Positions 25,706 through 38,438 of a stretch of 64,000 nucleotides of DNA are shown here, in pieces. Below the pieces are notes generated by a model, which was not told the origin of the DNA, made no database searches, and saw nothing but the letters and a program-made list of their open reading frames with translations. This stretch comes from Lunularia cruciata (Eukaryota > Streptophyta > Marchantiopsida > Lunulariales > Lunulariaceae), in contig OX419761.1 of assembly GCA_948567375.1 (NCBI GenBank), positions 51,524,501 to 51,588,500 on the forward strand, given 5' to 3'. The stretch's first letter is position 1. Every line of letters starts with the position of its first letter. Position numbers and translations under genes: made by a program.

Positions 25706-28700
25706 CCAAGCATTCGAGATCATTTGTGGTTTCTCTTCCTTAGCCTCACCTCTGGCACCACAAACAGCAACAACCAGTTGAAAGTCTTTCTAGAAAGACT
25801 TCTCCCTCTATTCTCGAAGTGATCGAGAGGTTCCTGATTCCTACAAACCTTAAAGGATGCGTGATTTTATTCAATTGAGTGATGAATTGTGCGGTCAGAG
25901 TGACCGGAGAGAAACTACATCGCCTTAAAGGACTTGTGTTCGTAAGCTTCTGTATTAGAAACCTTCATGGGGACCGTCCTGTTTGTCCCTCGTCCGTGAA
26001 TGGAGATGTAGAATGGAGTAAAGGTAAACAAACTCCACGGAGTTTGTATATTCAATACGTCTGGTGCTTCCACGAGGAATAACAACCAGATCGTAAAGAG
26101 CCCGCCTGCAAAGTGAGCTTGTCTGGGTAGTAGGAGTAAGAAGGCAGCCGCGTAGAAAAAACGCAGGATGGGAAGACCTTTGGGAAGGATACCAATACCT
26201 TTTGATTCATGAGCAACATTACTTCACAACTTTTGATTCCCGAATGATGATCGATACGGCGAACTACAGCTGATGTATGTCACCGGCACGCACTAGCGCA
26301 CTAATAGCAAAGCGCTCTAGCGTTCAGTTATAATTATCCGACTCTCGAGTTGTCAGAGTTGACAAAGCGAGTAAGTGGTTCAGTCTTTGATTGCGATGCG
26401 CCAATGTTGGTCGTTTTTGCTGAAGGATGAAAATGCATCACTTTGCAACGAGTAAGTCAACGGGTACATTCGCAAATTTATAGGTGCGTCTCCCGAATTC
26501 TCAGCTTACGTGAGAGGATGAAAAGGTAAAGCCACCCGCAATAAAAGTATGCACCACCACAAGGGTATAATAGAGTGACTTCAGCTTACAGTTCCAATGT
26601 GACTAACGATCAAATCTGTTTCGACTTGCGGAGCAGGCGATGTCATCAGAATCGACATGGAATAGTAGTCTGAAATGGGGAAGAGAGGCGGCCTTGATCA
26701 TGTACTGAACTTATTAGGGCGAACACATCAAGATAGAAAGAAATGTAGGAAATAAATCTGATTTTTTGGGTCATTAACACATCCGATCTTGGAGCCCGGA
26801 GGAGGTCGGTTAACTGCCCGCAATGCAAGTTTAATATTTCTCAAAAGATGATTTTCACGATGTCGACGAATCTAATCAGAGCAGGAATCTTCCAAGCATT
26901 CTTGGTAACAAGCAATGGATAGAGGAAACATGGCCCTCCGGGTTATTAGATCCTCATTTAGATGGTGGTAATCTATTCATAGAGCAAGGGCGGGAGGTTT
27001 ATAAGGAAGCTTGCAGTTTAGGGCACTCGGTGACGGGAAACAGTACAGGTGCATCTTGCAGCAGCAAAAACCAAGGTACGCGTGCAACCTGAGATTCACG
27101 AAGATCTTTAGAGAGCCGATCAGTCACGCACTGGAAACTCATCTGCAGCACATGCAGGAGAGCCAGTCCGGTCAGTTCGACTTTCAAGTGACACCGACTT
27201 ATCTATTACCTGGCACCTGCAGGTCGTTCCTGCAGACACTTTGATGTCCAACCGGGTCCTACCAGGAAAATTGAACCAACTCCTCGTCATGATTGGAGAA
27301 GATGAGCTGAAGTCCGAGTGGTCAAGGACGGTGCTGGCCTCAATGTTTGATCCTATAAACCCTAGTTAAAATAGTGTAAAAAGTTATGCTTCATGCTAAC
27401 GTCTTGGCGCATCCATCCATCGTAATCAATTCCCCCATTCCCCCAATTCCCCCCCTCCACCCCCACCCCCCAACTCTAATTATTCTCACCTTGACCTACA
27501 ATTCCGTCTCGTTTCCTTCATACGTGTGCGGTCTACGCATTCTTAGAATGATGTCCCCGACGACGAGTTTGCGCTACTAATCCTAATTCTTTCAGCAAGT
27601 GGCCCTCCCGATTTCACTAGTACTGCCGCTAATTTTCTATGTCACAACGCTCAAAGAAAGAACGGGACGGAGACAACTTGCGAAGGTTTCTTTATGCGCT
27701 TCTTTGTTCGGACGTTCTGATGAATTTGATAGGTAGGGCCAAGTTGTTTGACTTTTTGCGAACTTAAAATCACAGAAGACAGAACGGTCCACGAGAACAA
27801 AAATTGATTTGCTTAGTAGTAGTGTAGTACTACTGGTGCTTGTATACCGTAGCTGCTGGGTGTGCCGTGGTCAGGAGGAGAATGATTGTGGGCCTCCCAT
27901 GAGTCTCACGTGAGGATCATGCCTTCCCTGTTGCCGTTGCACGACAAGTCAGCTAGCATAGTAACATGGTATTCCAGAGCTTGAGAATCTCAAGAGATCT
28001 TTATTACGAGCCCGAATTAGCACGAATTGTAAGGGAGTGTTCATCTCACATTCGCTCATCGGAATATGTGTGGAATCCCGTCAAGACCTAACTTTGACTG
28101 TATCACCTAATCGATGCGTATGTTCTCTTACATCGCTAGATCAGATAGATGGATGATACTCCTGTTCCCTAAGTGCATCCAAGTTTGTCTAATTCGGAAG
28201 GTAACGGTACCAATCAGCTCATAATCATAGCGCCATTCATTCCCTTCTTATCATCTCTGACTCGCTCACTTTCGACTCTATGAAGATTTGTCTGCTTGCT
28301 TCCTTCAACTACACTTTTGTGTATGTACGAGATCCGAAGGTGCTAGTCTTGTGTGAATCCCACTTGCTTACTTCTTACACAAATTGACCGCTGAAATCGA
28401 GGACCATAGCAGCAACTAAACTAGCGATCTACATCTACATTCTCCCACTTTCCGGTAGCATAGCCTGTTCTGTCCCCCCTTCCCTCATTCAAAATTTTTT
28501 ACCCCACATCTAATTTTACTTGGATCAGATCTGATGAGATCGAAACAGCAGGTTCAACCGTGGTAACTTGCAGCTGTAAACTTGAAGCAAGTGATTCTTA
28601 TCGAGACACTCCTCGCTGCTCGGGTCTACATTAGACGTAGCGTCAAACACTCCATCTTCAAGTTCTGCCAAATTCTGGTTTCCAATTACTCCTAAATTTC

Positions 28701-30956
28701 ACGAATATATGACGGAGGAACTCACCTGAAAGTAAATTTACAAGCAAGTAGATGGTGCTTACATGTGCAAATATGTTCATTTTATGACAACCACCATTGC
28801 CGGCCAGTCTCATTCATCAATTTGATCCCGTGTACCAGGCGTATCGTTTTGTGATGATTTCTGGGTATCGGTGATAATAAACAGCTCCAACTCCAATGCA
28901 TGGTCTCTTCATGGACAAGTGGCTTGTGAAGTCCGTGTGCAGAATGCGGGCAGCGGAGCGACTTGGATGGAAAGGCACGCAAGCAAGATCAATTGATGTC
29001 ATTGATGGGATTCTGCAAACCGATCCTTCCAGTATCCTAATCTGCAGGGAAAAGGTTTAATTACGTATGGGAATGTCAGTAGGTTACGAGGTACTTAGTA
29101 ACCTCGAGTCACCATTTGTCTGAGAAGGTGAGATAAGTTATACTTCCTTTCATTCCGAAGCCTTGGGGCAGCTAGAACTGGTGATTGAAATCCACAGTTT
29201 ACACAGGAAAGAAAGGTGATGCATCAAAGCTTTTGGTTGTAAGCCTCACCGCACGAAACGAAATTGCCTCTGCAGGGAGCACCAATAGCCAATTTTCCGT
29301 CAACTTGCAGTGGCCAATTTAAGCACAGGCATGGGCAGAATACCTACAGACAACGCTCTGCATTGTCGAGTACATGAAATATCTCATGTGATACTCATGC
29401 ACATACTGATACCCTTGCACATGGCCAACTGAATGCCGCTGCTGCTCAGTGCGTTTGATATTATATGTTCAATGGGCAGGTTGGAAGATTTTCTGAGTCT
29501 CAGAACTTCTAGAGAATTTTGCAGGACCTTTCCCATCTTCTAGAAACAAGACCCAGAATAGTAATGATCGTTAGTCAGCGACTCCCGCAAGTGACGCAAT
29601 GCGACGTCAATTCAGCTAGAGAAGGTCCAGGTTACGGAGTCAAAGACTCTTTATCAAATCGCTCAATAGTCTCAAAGCCATTTCTGATGTTCGCCTGACA
29701 AATCTTGGAGAGTTAGATGATGAGGAGTTAAACTTATGGAAGCTGTTGTTCACCGAAAAGTACCAGATGTTCCGTTTGGAAATCTCCAACAGAATGATCG
29801 GCCGTTCTAGATGGAACCTGATCAGGCTAAGAGTCTCCACGTTGAGCAATGAGATTGTTATGTTTCCCACCAGGAAAACGACCAGAAGGATGACTGAATT
29901 AGTTCTTTTTAAAGTTCCCAGGACTGTAACAGATAGCACAACCTCAGACTGTTCCCCAATTGAACATGAAAAGATACATCCCGCACATTAAAAATCTCCA
30001 CACCGAGGGATGAGCTCGAGTTGAGACCTGTCATTCACCAGGAAGTAATCCAATGAATTACTGCAATCATCCCTTGGGTGTCCTGAGTGAGATATGAGTT
30101 ACCCATTCACGTGAAGAAGATTAAGTCCCCAAATTCAGTCTGTTTACAAAGAAATTCAAGAGAACCAGGCTATTCTTGGTCAAAAGCAGCTAATTACAAG
30201 ACTAGGATCATGAGTTTCGGTCACTCAATTATGCTTCGTATACTCTAGACACTCCATCCCATGTTTGTTACTTCCCCACAATTCATCGAAGAAATCCACC
30301 GCATGCATGGTAGATATGCCAAGGGGAGCCAAGATAGTTACTGCAGCCTTCTCAATCTTCGCGCGGATCAGACTAAACTTGTTGAAGCCCTGCCCAACTT
30401 AACCGGTAGCGTCAGCATCAAAGTCAAATACGGAACCCAATCGAGTTACCGAGCTTGAATTGACCGGAAAGTTCACGGGACCCAAATCGGTGATTGATAT
30501 TTGGTATATTGTAATCGGTCAAGTCCAATCTCCAATCTAGGAAGAAACTTCCTCGGTAACGCTAGAGATATAGAAAGTGCAGTACTGTTTCAGATATCCA
30601 GAATCATACTCACAATCTTTGCCTGCGTCGACAGGCATATGACTTATACCGAAAAGCATTATCGCTGTCACTTCTTCCGGTATGTCAATTGGTGATAGGC
30701 ATACACAATTCCAAGTTCCCCAGCTACCCAGCCGTCCCCACCGTCACTTCTCTCAAAACCTCAATGTTTGACAACGGGGTGCAACACCTCCATGGCAAAC
30801 TCGATATCTGAAAGTGATGCAACCCTCGCCACATCACAATCATCCTCCATTCTCCATGCAACTTTACGTCAAATCCTTCTTCATGGGCCCATATATGCTG
30901 CCAACATAAATCACTTGGCATGGTCGTCCCTTACCAGCAAAGCTACTCTACTTAGA
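25706..30956. other. gene-poor spacer
   Basis: No gene recognised in 5 kb. Plus-strand frames at 27011-27244 and 29746-29991 and minus-strand frames at 29640-29939 and 28782-28982 are uncharacteristic and lack splice partners. A C-rich tract (CCCCC runs) lies at about 27430-27475. Short inverted repeats occur at 25783-25802 (AAGTCTTTC/GAAAGACTT) and about 26028-26047 (ACAAACTCC/GGAGTTTGT). Confidence 0.4.
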
Positions 30957-31475
30957 TAGCTAGCTAGCTAGCAGTACTAAACTGAAAACCTGTGTCCTCC
31001 TGAAAACACAATTCGTGACAATACTGATATACTGATACTGATCCCAACTGACTCAGATGCTCAGATATCTTAGGTGCGGTAGAGCAAATTCGTCCTACAG
31101 ATACTATTGGGGGCTTAGCCTAATTTTACCCCATGTCTTTTCCTTGTACGGCTTGATGGGGGTCTTCCCATCCTTCTTGTTATCACACGCGGTCTCTCTT
31201 CTTCCCATTCTCTTATTCGTGCCAATGGGAACTTCGACACAACTCCTGTAAACAAACATTCTGAACCAATTTCTTGCAGTGATGACCATCACATCGTCAC
31301 TTCCCTCACCAGCCCAACCACTGTAACTAGCTAGGTAGCCACCCAGCAGCACTAAACTGAAAACCTGTGTCCTTCTGAGAACCCAATTCGTGACAGTTGC
31401 AACTTTGACGCAACTCCTATAAACAAACATTCTGAACCAATTTGTTGCAGTGATGCAACTCTTCCCCATCACAAC
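30957..31475. repeat. duplicated blocks near 31 kb
   Basis: Two segments each occur twice. Block A (TAGCTAGC, then ACTAAACTGAAAACCTGTGT, then ATTCGTGACA) is at 30957-31020 and again at about 31324-31396. Block B (CAACTCCT.TAAACAAACATT, then GAACCAATTT.TTGCAGTGAT, then CATCAC..CGTCACTTC) is at about 31237-31300 and 31407-31475. Divergence is modest, so the duplication is fairly recent. Confidence 0.75.
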
Positions 31476-34372
31476 GTCACTTCTTCATAACCAACTATGC
31501 CATGCATCTTCTCCGACCACAAGCTCGTACTCCTCCTCCTCCTCCAGCTCTTCCTCGCCGTGACAGCATCGCACTGAGTCTGATCTGATACGGGACACAA
31601 CCATCACAGTTTACAAGATCGATACTCCCCATGTGTGTCATTATTCACAAATCTACGCGTGAACGGAGTCACTGCTATGAGTGTTTAGGGTCGATATAAA
31701 GTTCCATGTCCACAGAAGTTTCAACTGCATATTTCTCCACCTGAGATTTTAATGCTCCCATCTCTTTACCGATGCACAAACAATGTTGAAAACATAATAT
31801 TGTTACTTTGATCTCTTGCTGTTTCTTCAACAGTTAGTGTTTTTGTTCTCTCTATTTTTACCTTTTTTTTTAATTCCTTTTCCCCCTTGGCTTCAACTTA
31901 TTCCATTTCTCCTCATAAGAAGAAACTCATTTGATATCATAATGAGTACGACAGGCCTTTGGGAATCTGATTATGTACTCTTCTAGATTGAGGTTTGGAC
32001 TCGTTCATTCATTTGGTTGATGTAACATGTGTTTTTCAAAGTGAGCAATTCTTTAAACATTCTTCAATTCACACACATCACAGTCCTCATTGACGATATA
32101 AAAGGAAAGAAAATAATTTATACATATAATTATAATTACTAACTTTCTAGTACCAAGAGTAGATAGAAAAGCCTTTAGGTAAATGGTACCTTCCAATTTT
32201 TTTTTAACACAATCACGAAGTCAAGATTTTTTTTAAGAATAACTCACAAGAAAAGAGCATGCAGATAAATGGCATGGACTAAATCACCAGGTTGTTATCA
32301 ATAATGTCAAGATAAGCAAATAATTCTTTGTATAAATTAGTCTTGTTAGTAACAAATTAACTGCCTTCCAAATGTGCATGTGGTTGATCATTCATAATTA
32401 GTAATAACTATAAATGCTGCTAAATGCACTGCACACATGTTGAACTATTATTTCAGAAAGTTGGAAACAGAGCGTAGTATATTTTCATCATGATCATTAA
32501 CTTACCATCCTCACAAATTCTTTTCTGCATAATAATGAATTTAGCTCATATTGTCACAATCTCTCATTTGGTTTGAGTGAAAATGGCACGCTTTTGGAAG
32601 GGGGAAAACAATTAGATCTGAATTATAATTTTTTGCTTTGTAGTGATATATTTAAAATCTCCAATGGCGTATTAGAAAACGGTCATTTTTGGATGAGCGT
32701 CAATTATGAGGTCTTTGTGATATACGGTATGTACTGTACGTTGGTATTAAGTATAATTCACTATATACATCATTTAGCCACTAGGCGACCTTAAGATAAT
32801 AAACCACAATATGCACAAGATTGCTAAATTAAAGTGTGACGCGAAAGTACACGATATTTGGTTTCTTTGTCTTTACTCCGAAATAATTCTATTGTTTGTA
32901 ATACAATATTTTATCTCCACACCGTCACAAATTTTGGGTTTAGGTAATGGTCATACGAAGTTCAACAGAACTACTTTTTTGTCAAATAATTCAGTTTAGT
33001 AATTAAATCGTTTTTTAATCTTTACTTTTCTTTGCTCGATTCTTGGTTAATGAGGAAACCTTACAAAGTGCATACCAAATCATTGACGACCTTTACCATT
33101 AACCCCCTGAATATCTGGAAAAGGTGGCTTTACTTATCCACACTAAGTCAAAGACAAATTCGACATTATACTGTTTGGAAATATCACGATTTTTAAATTA
33201 CAGCATATGGATGAATATCTATAATTTTCATATAAAAGTGACATTGAAGTTTCAGATAACCATCACAAAAGATACGAAAGAATAATTACTACTTTAAGAA
33301 GAAGATATGGAAAATCCAACGAGATAAAAAGATAGCACATGGTAAACACTCATTTGAATATTAAGCATTTCTATATTTAACTTCATTTAAGTCAAACCGG
33401 GGACTTGATTTGACAGAGTGTTTTGGTTCATGTTTTGGATTATGCTGTATTAAAAAATAAATTCCTTGTAAATTTATAATTTTAAATGTGTAATATATAA
33501 TTTACGAGATCAGGAAATTTCATGGAACAATCACTAGAAAAGAAAACTACGGAAACATCAAATAAGAAGCAAGCGAATAATTCTTTTACCCAGACTTACT
33601 ACAAGGATATGTAAATTGCAACTGATTATGGATTGGAAGTTTGATGTAGAATTTTCATTACAAGAACTCTGTTGGATAGGCCACTTAGAAAACATTAACG
33701 ATATAGGGAACGAAAAGCGAAGCAGTATTCATTCTAAAACTTTCATCAGATTATTCTCAATTTTATGAACTGGATATTCACTATTGGATCTTAAATCTAA
33801 GACTTTCAATTATTTCAAGTGAAGTCCCAATTATGTTAACTGTTCATTCTTTCGGATAAACTTTCTTAAACAAAGAACAAAGGACGACCGCGTAGAAAAC
33901 ACGAAGGAAGGGAAGAGCCCACATCGACCCCATCGAAGCCGTACAAAACTGCTGACTGACTTTGGTAAGAACAAGTTGACTTTAGGAAGAAGTATTCTGC
34001 TAAAAGTTGCCAAGTGTAGGACGAATGAAGCAAGTCTATGTTAACCTCGAGAGTTGGGTGATCCTCTTCGTCTATAAGTAGTGATGCTGAGTAATGCAAC
34101 AAACTTATCTGGCCCGGATTGCTCCTCATATGCCACTAATCCGGTCTTAAACCTCATCAGCAAGTTGAACTCCTTAGGACTTCAGCAGAGAACGAGTGAA
34201 GGGGACCAATTTGAAGCTCGAGCGAGAGAGAGAGAGTGAGAGTGAGAGCAGCGGAATTACATCTCTCTTCTTCAAGTTCACAGGACTGGACGGCGAGAGT
34301 GTTTGATGAGATGGAGATGGAGCAACACTGAGTGCAGGAAGAGAGAAGGGAAAAGAGAGTGTTTGGACCGGG
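31476..34372. other. AT-rich spacer upstream of the KDPG aldolase gene
   Basis: Balanced sequence to about 31700, then a strongly AT-rich block to about 33800, then balanced sequence again with a short GA-rich tract (GAGAGAGAGAGTGAGAGTGAGAG near 34224-34247) close to the aldolase start. No gene recognised. Confidence 0.5.
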
Positions 34373-37300
34373 ATGGGTCCCATAGCTGTCCAAACCAACT
34401 CGGTTGTGCAGATTTGCAGCAGCAGGAGAAGCGAGATGGCTTTTTTCACAGGGAAGATGATAAGGGGACGAGATAGAAATCGTTTGCTTTTCTGTACGCA
34501 GACTACTGAACCAGCGAAGAGAGGAAGCCAAAGGGTGATCGTATCATGTTCGAGTGCTGCGGGAGACTCGAATTCTTCAGTCATGCAATCAACTCGAATT
34601 CTTCAATTGGGCAATGCGGGAATCATGGCCTGCCTTAGAACCACCAGGTCAGACTGAATCAGCACTGGGAATTCAGCTTGTCGTCCATAAAAGCCTTATG
34701 GGTCCAGTGTACCCCAATTCGGATCCAGAGGAAACTTCAGAAAATTGATTTGTTGAATTTTTGAGGTTCAGGGTTTAAGTGTTTTGGACCTTGAATTCAG
34801 GGATGGGTTATCCAGAGCAAGCTTCAAAGGGTTTCTTTTGTAAAACTTTGAGGTTCAGGGTTTAGGCGGTTGAGACCCCGAGTGGAGTAATGGGTTATCC
34901 AGGGAAGCGTTCAGAATCGCTCCTCTGGACTCTTGCCGTTCAGAGTTTAACTGATTGAGACTCCAAATTAGCGAATGCGCCACCCCAGAGGAAGCTTCAA
35001 AGAATTTATTTTCTAAATTCTCGAGGTTAAGGGTTGAGGTTGAGGTTGATGCTCCAAATTGGAGAATATGTTTGGACTTTAAGAGAAATTGATTCTTTTT
35101 CTTGCCTCAAAAGCTGATTATTCTGGGGGGTTCTGATCGTCGCTTGAAATGACAGTACCCAGTTGGCCCTGGATGCAGCTCGAGCAGCGCTGGACGGTGG
35201 GCTTACTGTGGTATGCCCAGGGACCATCATGGTTTTAAAAATTTTGATCTGGAGACAGGCTGGGGCTTTTTGAAGATGTGTCCGGTTGCAAAGTTGTCCA
35301 AACTGCCTTCTGACGTTTTTCTTTTTCAATCAATAGGTGGAGATCACGATGACAACTCCATCAGCTGCAAAGGTAGTGTGTAAAGCGATTCTTCTGTTTC
35401 TCCAAGGTCGAAGAACTGCAGTTCTAGGCAACCTGAGGCTTCCTGAGAACTCTATCAGTTTTCCAGTTGACTTCATGACATTTGATACATCTGTCCAGGT
35501 TATAACTCCCATTTCAAGGTGTCTGGTTCTCCTTAAGGCTGTCTCTGAGGAATTGCAAGTCGTCGGGAGCCTATTTTGGTTCTCCGCTTCTAGCGAAGTG
35601 CAAAATGTGCATCTAGTTCTGACGCTATAAAATATGGATTAGAAAAATGTAGAAGGATGACTCTAACATTGCTTCCGGATGGTCATGCATGATGCTGACT
35701 GCTGCAAAGTGATTGATTCTGTGTGATATAACAACCCAGGTCATTAAAGCCCTTGTGCGGGAGTATCCGACAGCTTCTATTGGGGTAAGAGACTTCATTG
35801 CTTGTTACCATAACGTCTGCAGCGGGAATCTGCACCTCTTTTGCTAAAGATATATAAATAATCGGTTCATTGCCCGGCCATTCTGCTGTAGCAGGTTTCT
35901 GCTGAGGAAGCTGCGACGCATTGTCATGGTCGTTCCATGAGCTAACTGCCTTATGAAGAGTGATCTTTTTAATCCCGATTGCAGGCTGGTACTGTTTTAA
36001 CAATGCAAGAAGCAGAGATGGCCAGACAGGCTGGAGCCAAGTTTCTGACGAGTCCTGCCACTGTGGAGGTTAGTAGTAATCCTGACGTTAGTCGATTAGT
36101 TATGTCTCAAGCAGTCATACGCATTGCTTGAGATCTGTGAACTTCCAAATCTTTTCGATGTTTATAGTTCCAGGGTGAGAGTATTCATATTCGTCAATGG
36201 AGATCGGAAAGTTTCAATAACGTACATGTTGACTCATTCACATTAAGCCATTCTCTTTGCCAGGAATTGCAAAGTACACTATCGTATCGTACACTACTGC
36301 GTGTTCTATCTTAACATACGTGGACGGTTTCAGTAGGTAATAAGTCATTTAGTGGAGATCCCTTCCGCTGCACAACAGATACGGCATTGTAAGTTGAATG
36401 AATAGATGAACTTGATCCCGAATTTCTATCTGAAGATCCTCAATATGTCGACTCTTTGGAGGAGATGATAAACGTTAAGCAAACTTGTTCACCATGGCTG
36501 GGTTGATCACCATGTTTTGACGTCTGCTTATTGACTGAGACGTCTATACTTCCAACGAGTGATCGCAAATAGTATCGCGTCTATTCTTTGGGTCCCGTAC
36601 AAGAACCGATGAGCATCAAAATCCACGTTTTCTTGTGCGTCATGCTCTTGAAACATCTTAGTATCTAATCGATTGCAGCAAGAATAAAATAAGTTTTATT
36701 CTCTGCTCTAACTTTTACCTTAATTTGTTGTAGGTATCATGATCTGATCTGGTCGATTATAGTAAGTAAGATTAGAAAGGATTTCCCGCCTTTACTGTTA
36801 ACTTTATCGTGAATCCGTGTTAGGCCATAAGAGCTGATGCAAAGGATTCATGTAATTCATGTAGTGAATGCTATTTGACAAAGCAGTGCAGCACTGAGCG
36901 GTATAGCTCACTATCACTTACACAAAACGAAAAAGAAATAGAATTTCCTCAAAGCAACCGTTTCTTTGAGTGCATGTTGCTTTGGAGTTCCATCAGGAGA
37001 ATCTAGAGTATTGGATCCACACTATTTCCTCAAAATAGTTCCCCATTACATGGTCTTTATACCCGAACCATCTGTAACTGGACTGCCTACAAGTTCTTTA
37101 GCTGCTTGGCCCCATGAGAGCTAAACAAAATGAGAATTATCCGAGCGATAACTATGTGCGCCTTTGCTCGCCTTTGCTTACATACGTAAGTTCGAAGCCC
37201 GTACGAAGTTGTTCCTGAACGCGTTGTGCGGAGCTTTACCTCAAGCGATTGGAATACAGTGCTTGCAATACACCTTAGAAGCAAACCTTACCCTGTAACT

Positions 37301-38438
37301 GTGTCTTGTTTCAAGTCTTTATGGACTTAACTACAGTTGATTTACTTCTTGCTCGAATTTTGCAGGAGTTGGTGGTTGCACACAGGGATGGACCTGTTCT
37401 TTACATTCCCGGGGCCATGACACCAACTGAGGTTAGAAACTACATATCGGATTCACTGCCTCCAATACAAGTTCCGCTCTTAGAGTAACTTCATGCTTCT
37501 TCCTCCTCATCAACCTTCCAGCTCTTAAATCTAACTTCCATGTAGGTCAGGTGTTTTCGGTGTATTTCAGCATCCTGCTATTAGTGTCTAGAAACTAGTG
37601 CGCGACATCTAATCGTGTCAAACGTGACGGACTCAGTTCTCCATCCTCTACTCTACACAAACCTCCTGTGTTATCTTAGTCATGGTCCTACCTGCCTCAC
37701 TTCAGCCATTCTCCTGACAATGAGATCGCGACTTGAACGCAGTTTGCTCTTTGACTTGTAAATCACTTCCACACGCAATCCTCTCACAGAACCTATTGAT
37801 TCAGGTTGTGAAGGCTTACAACTTAGGAGCGCGTGCTGTGAAGGTATGACTCAAACCTGCAACGGGAAGAACTTTATGGATAATCAAGTTTGCTAAACTT
37901 GAGGTGCATATGGTAGCTCCTTCGCCTATCGAAACTTATCCATCTTCACTTGGCACTTACCCCTTGGTATCGTTTCATATTTCCTGTTCTGACTTGTGTA
38001 CATTTTGATTTCATTCTCTTCTGGGAGATCCATTCATTTCTGCGGTGGCGCAGTTGTTTCCCATAGCTCTCGTAGGAGATGTGCGTTTCGTACTCGCACT
38101 GAGCCGGACACTGGCACATATTCCACTGATTGCTTCCAACGGCATTTCTCTGGGTGAGTGACTTTGATCTGAAGAGGTTTGTTCCGTCTGACATGGGCTC
38201 TGTGTGGTTGAGCTTGACCAAACACTAAGAATATTTCCTTTCATGAGTTGCAGAAATGGTCGAATCATATTTGAGAGCAGGGGCACTGGCGGTTATTTTA
38301 TCTGATGCTATTTTTGAAAAGTCAGCTATGGAGAATAGAAAATTTGATAGAATAAAAAGTCTAGCCAGTTCTGCCGCCTCAATGCCACTCAAGAGATGTA
38401 AGGCCGACGTTACAAGTCAACACTCTCTATCATTATAA
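34373..38438 (+). CDS. KDPG/KHG aldolase, probable plastid form (Entner-Doudoroff)
   Basis: Nine exons join in frame: 34373-34647, 35156-35210, 35337-35372, 35740-35784, 35985-36068, 37366-37431, 37805-37843, 38054-38153, 38254-38438, giving 294 residues. The enzyme splits 2-keto-3-deoxy-6-phosphogluconate into pyruvate and glyceraldehyde 3-phosphate. Family landmarks in order are GIMACLRT, EITMTTP with the catalytic Glu (residue 112), IGAGTVLT, LYIPGAMTPTE, the Schiff-base Lys ending GARAVK (residue 200), IPLIASNGI and AVILSDAIFEK. Glu and Lys are 88 residues apart, as in E. coli Eda (E45, K133). The first 80 residues are Ser/Arg-rich, with VIVSC|SSAA resembling a chloroplast processing site. 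ATG 34436 (MAFF..) is an alternative start. The phosphate-loop PTGGI of Eda is ASNGI here, as I recall for plant copies. Intron 1 carries a minisatellite. An off-phase exon-like segment at 35499 was rejected. Confidence 0.9.
34725..35075. repeat. four-copy minisatellite in intron 1 of the aldolase gene
   Basis: Four diverged units of about 85-88 bases repeat the order GAGGTTCAGGGTTTA (near 34763, 34850, 34938, 35023), GTTGAGACTCCAAATT-like, ATGGGTTATCCAGAGGAAGC-like and TTCAAAG..TTTATTTT-like. The array lies wholly between exon 1 and exon 2. The units contain GGGTTTA once each, which is not a telomeric array. Confidence 0.8.

Noticed and set aside
34760-35040. GGGTTTA occurrences suggesting a telomere-like array
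   Set aside because: Only one per 87-base unit, never in tandem; it is a minisatellite.
35499-35600. Exon-like segment in the aldolase gene (good acceptor, frame reading VITPISR..LQVVG)
   Set aside because: It resembles the needed VI..IG stretch, but no GT donor follows at the right place. The segment at 35740-35784 (VIKALVREYPTASIG) has both splice sites, the right phase and the right length.
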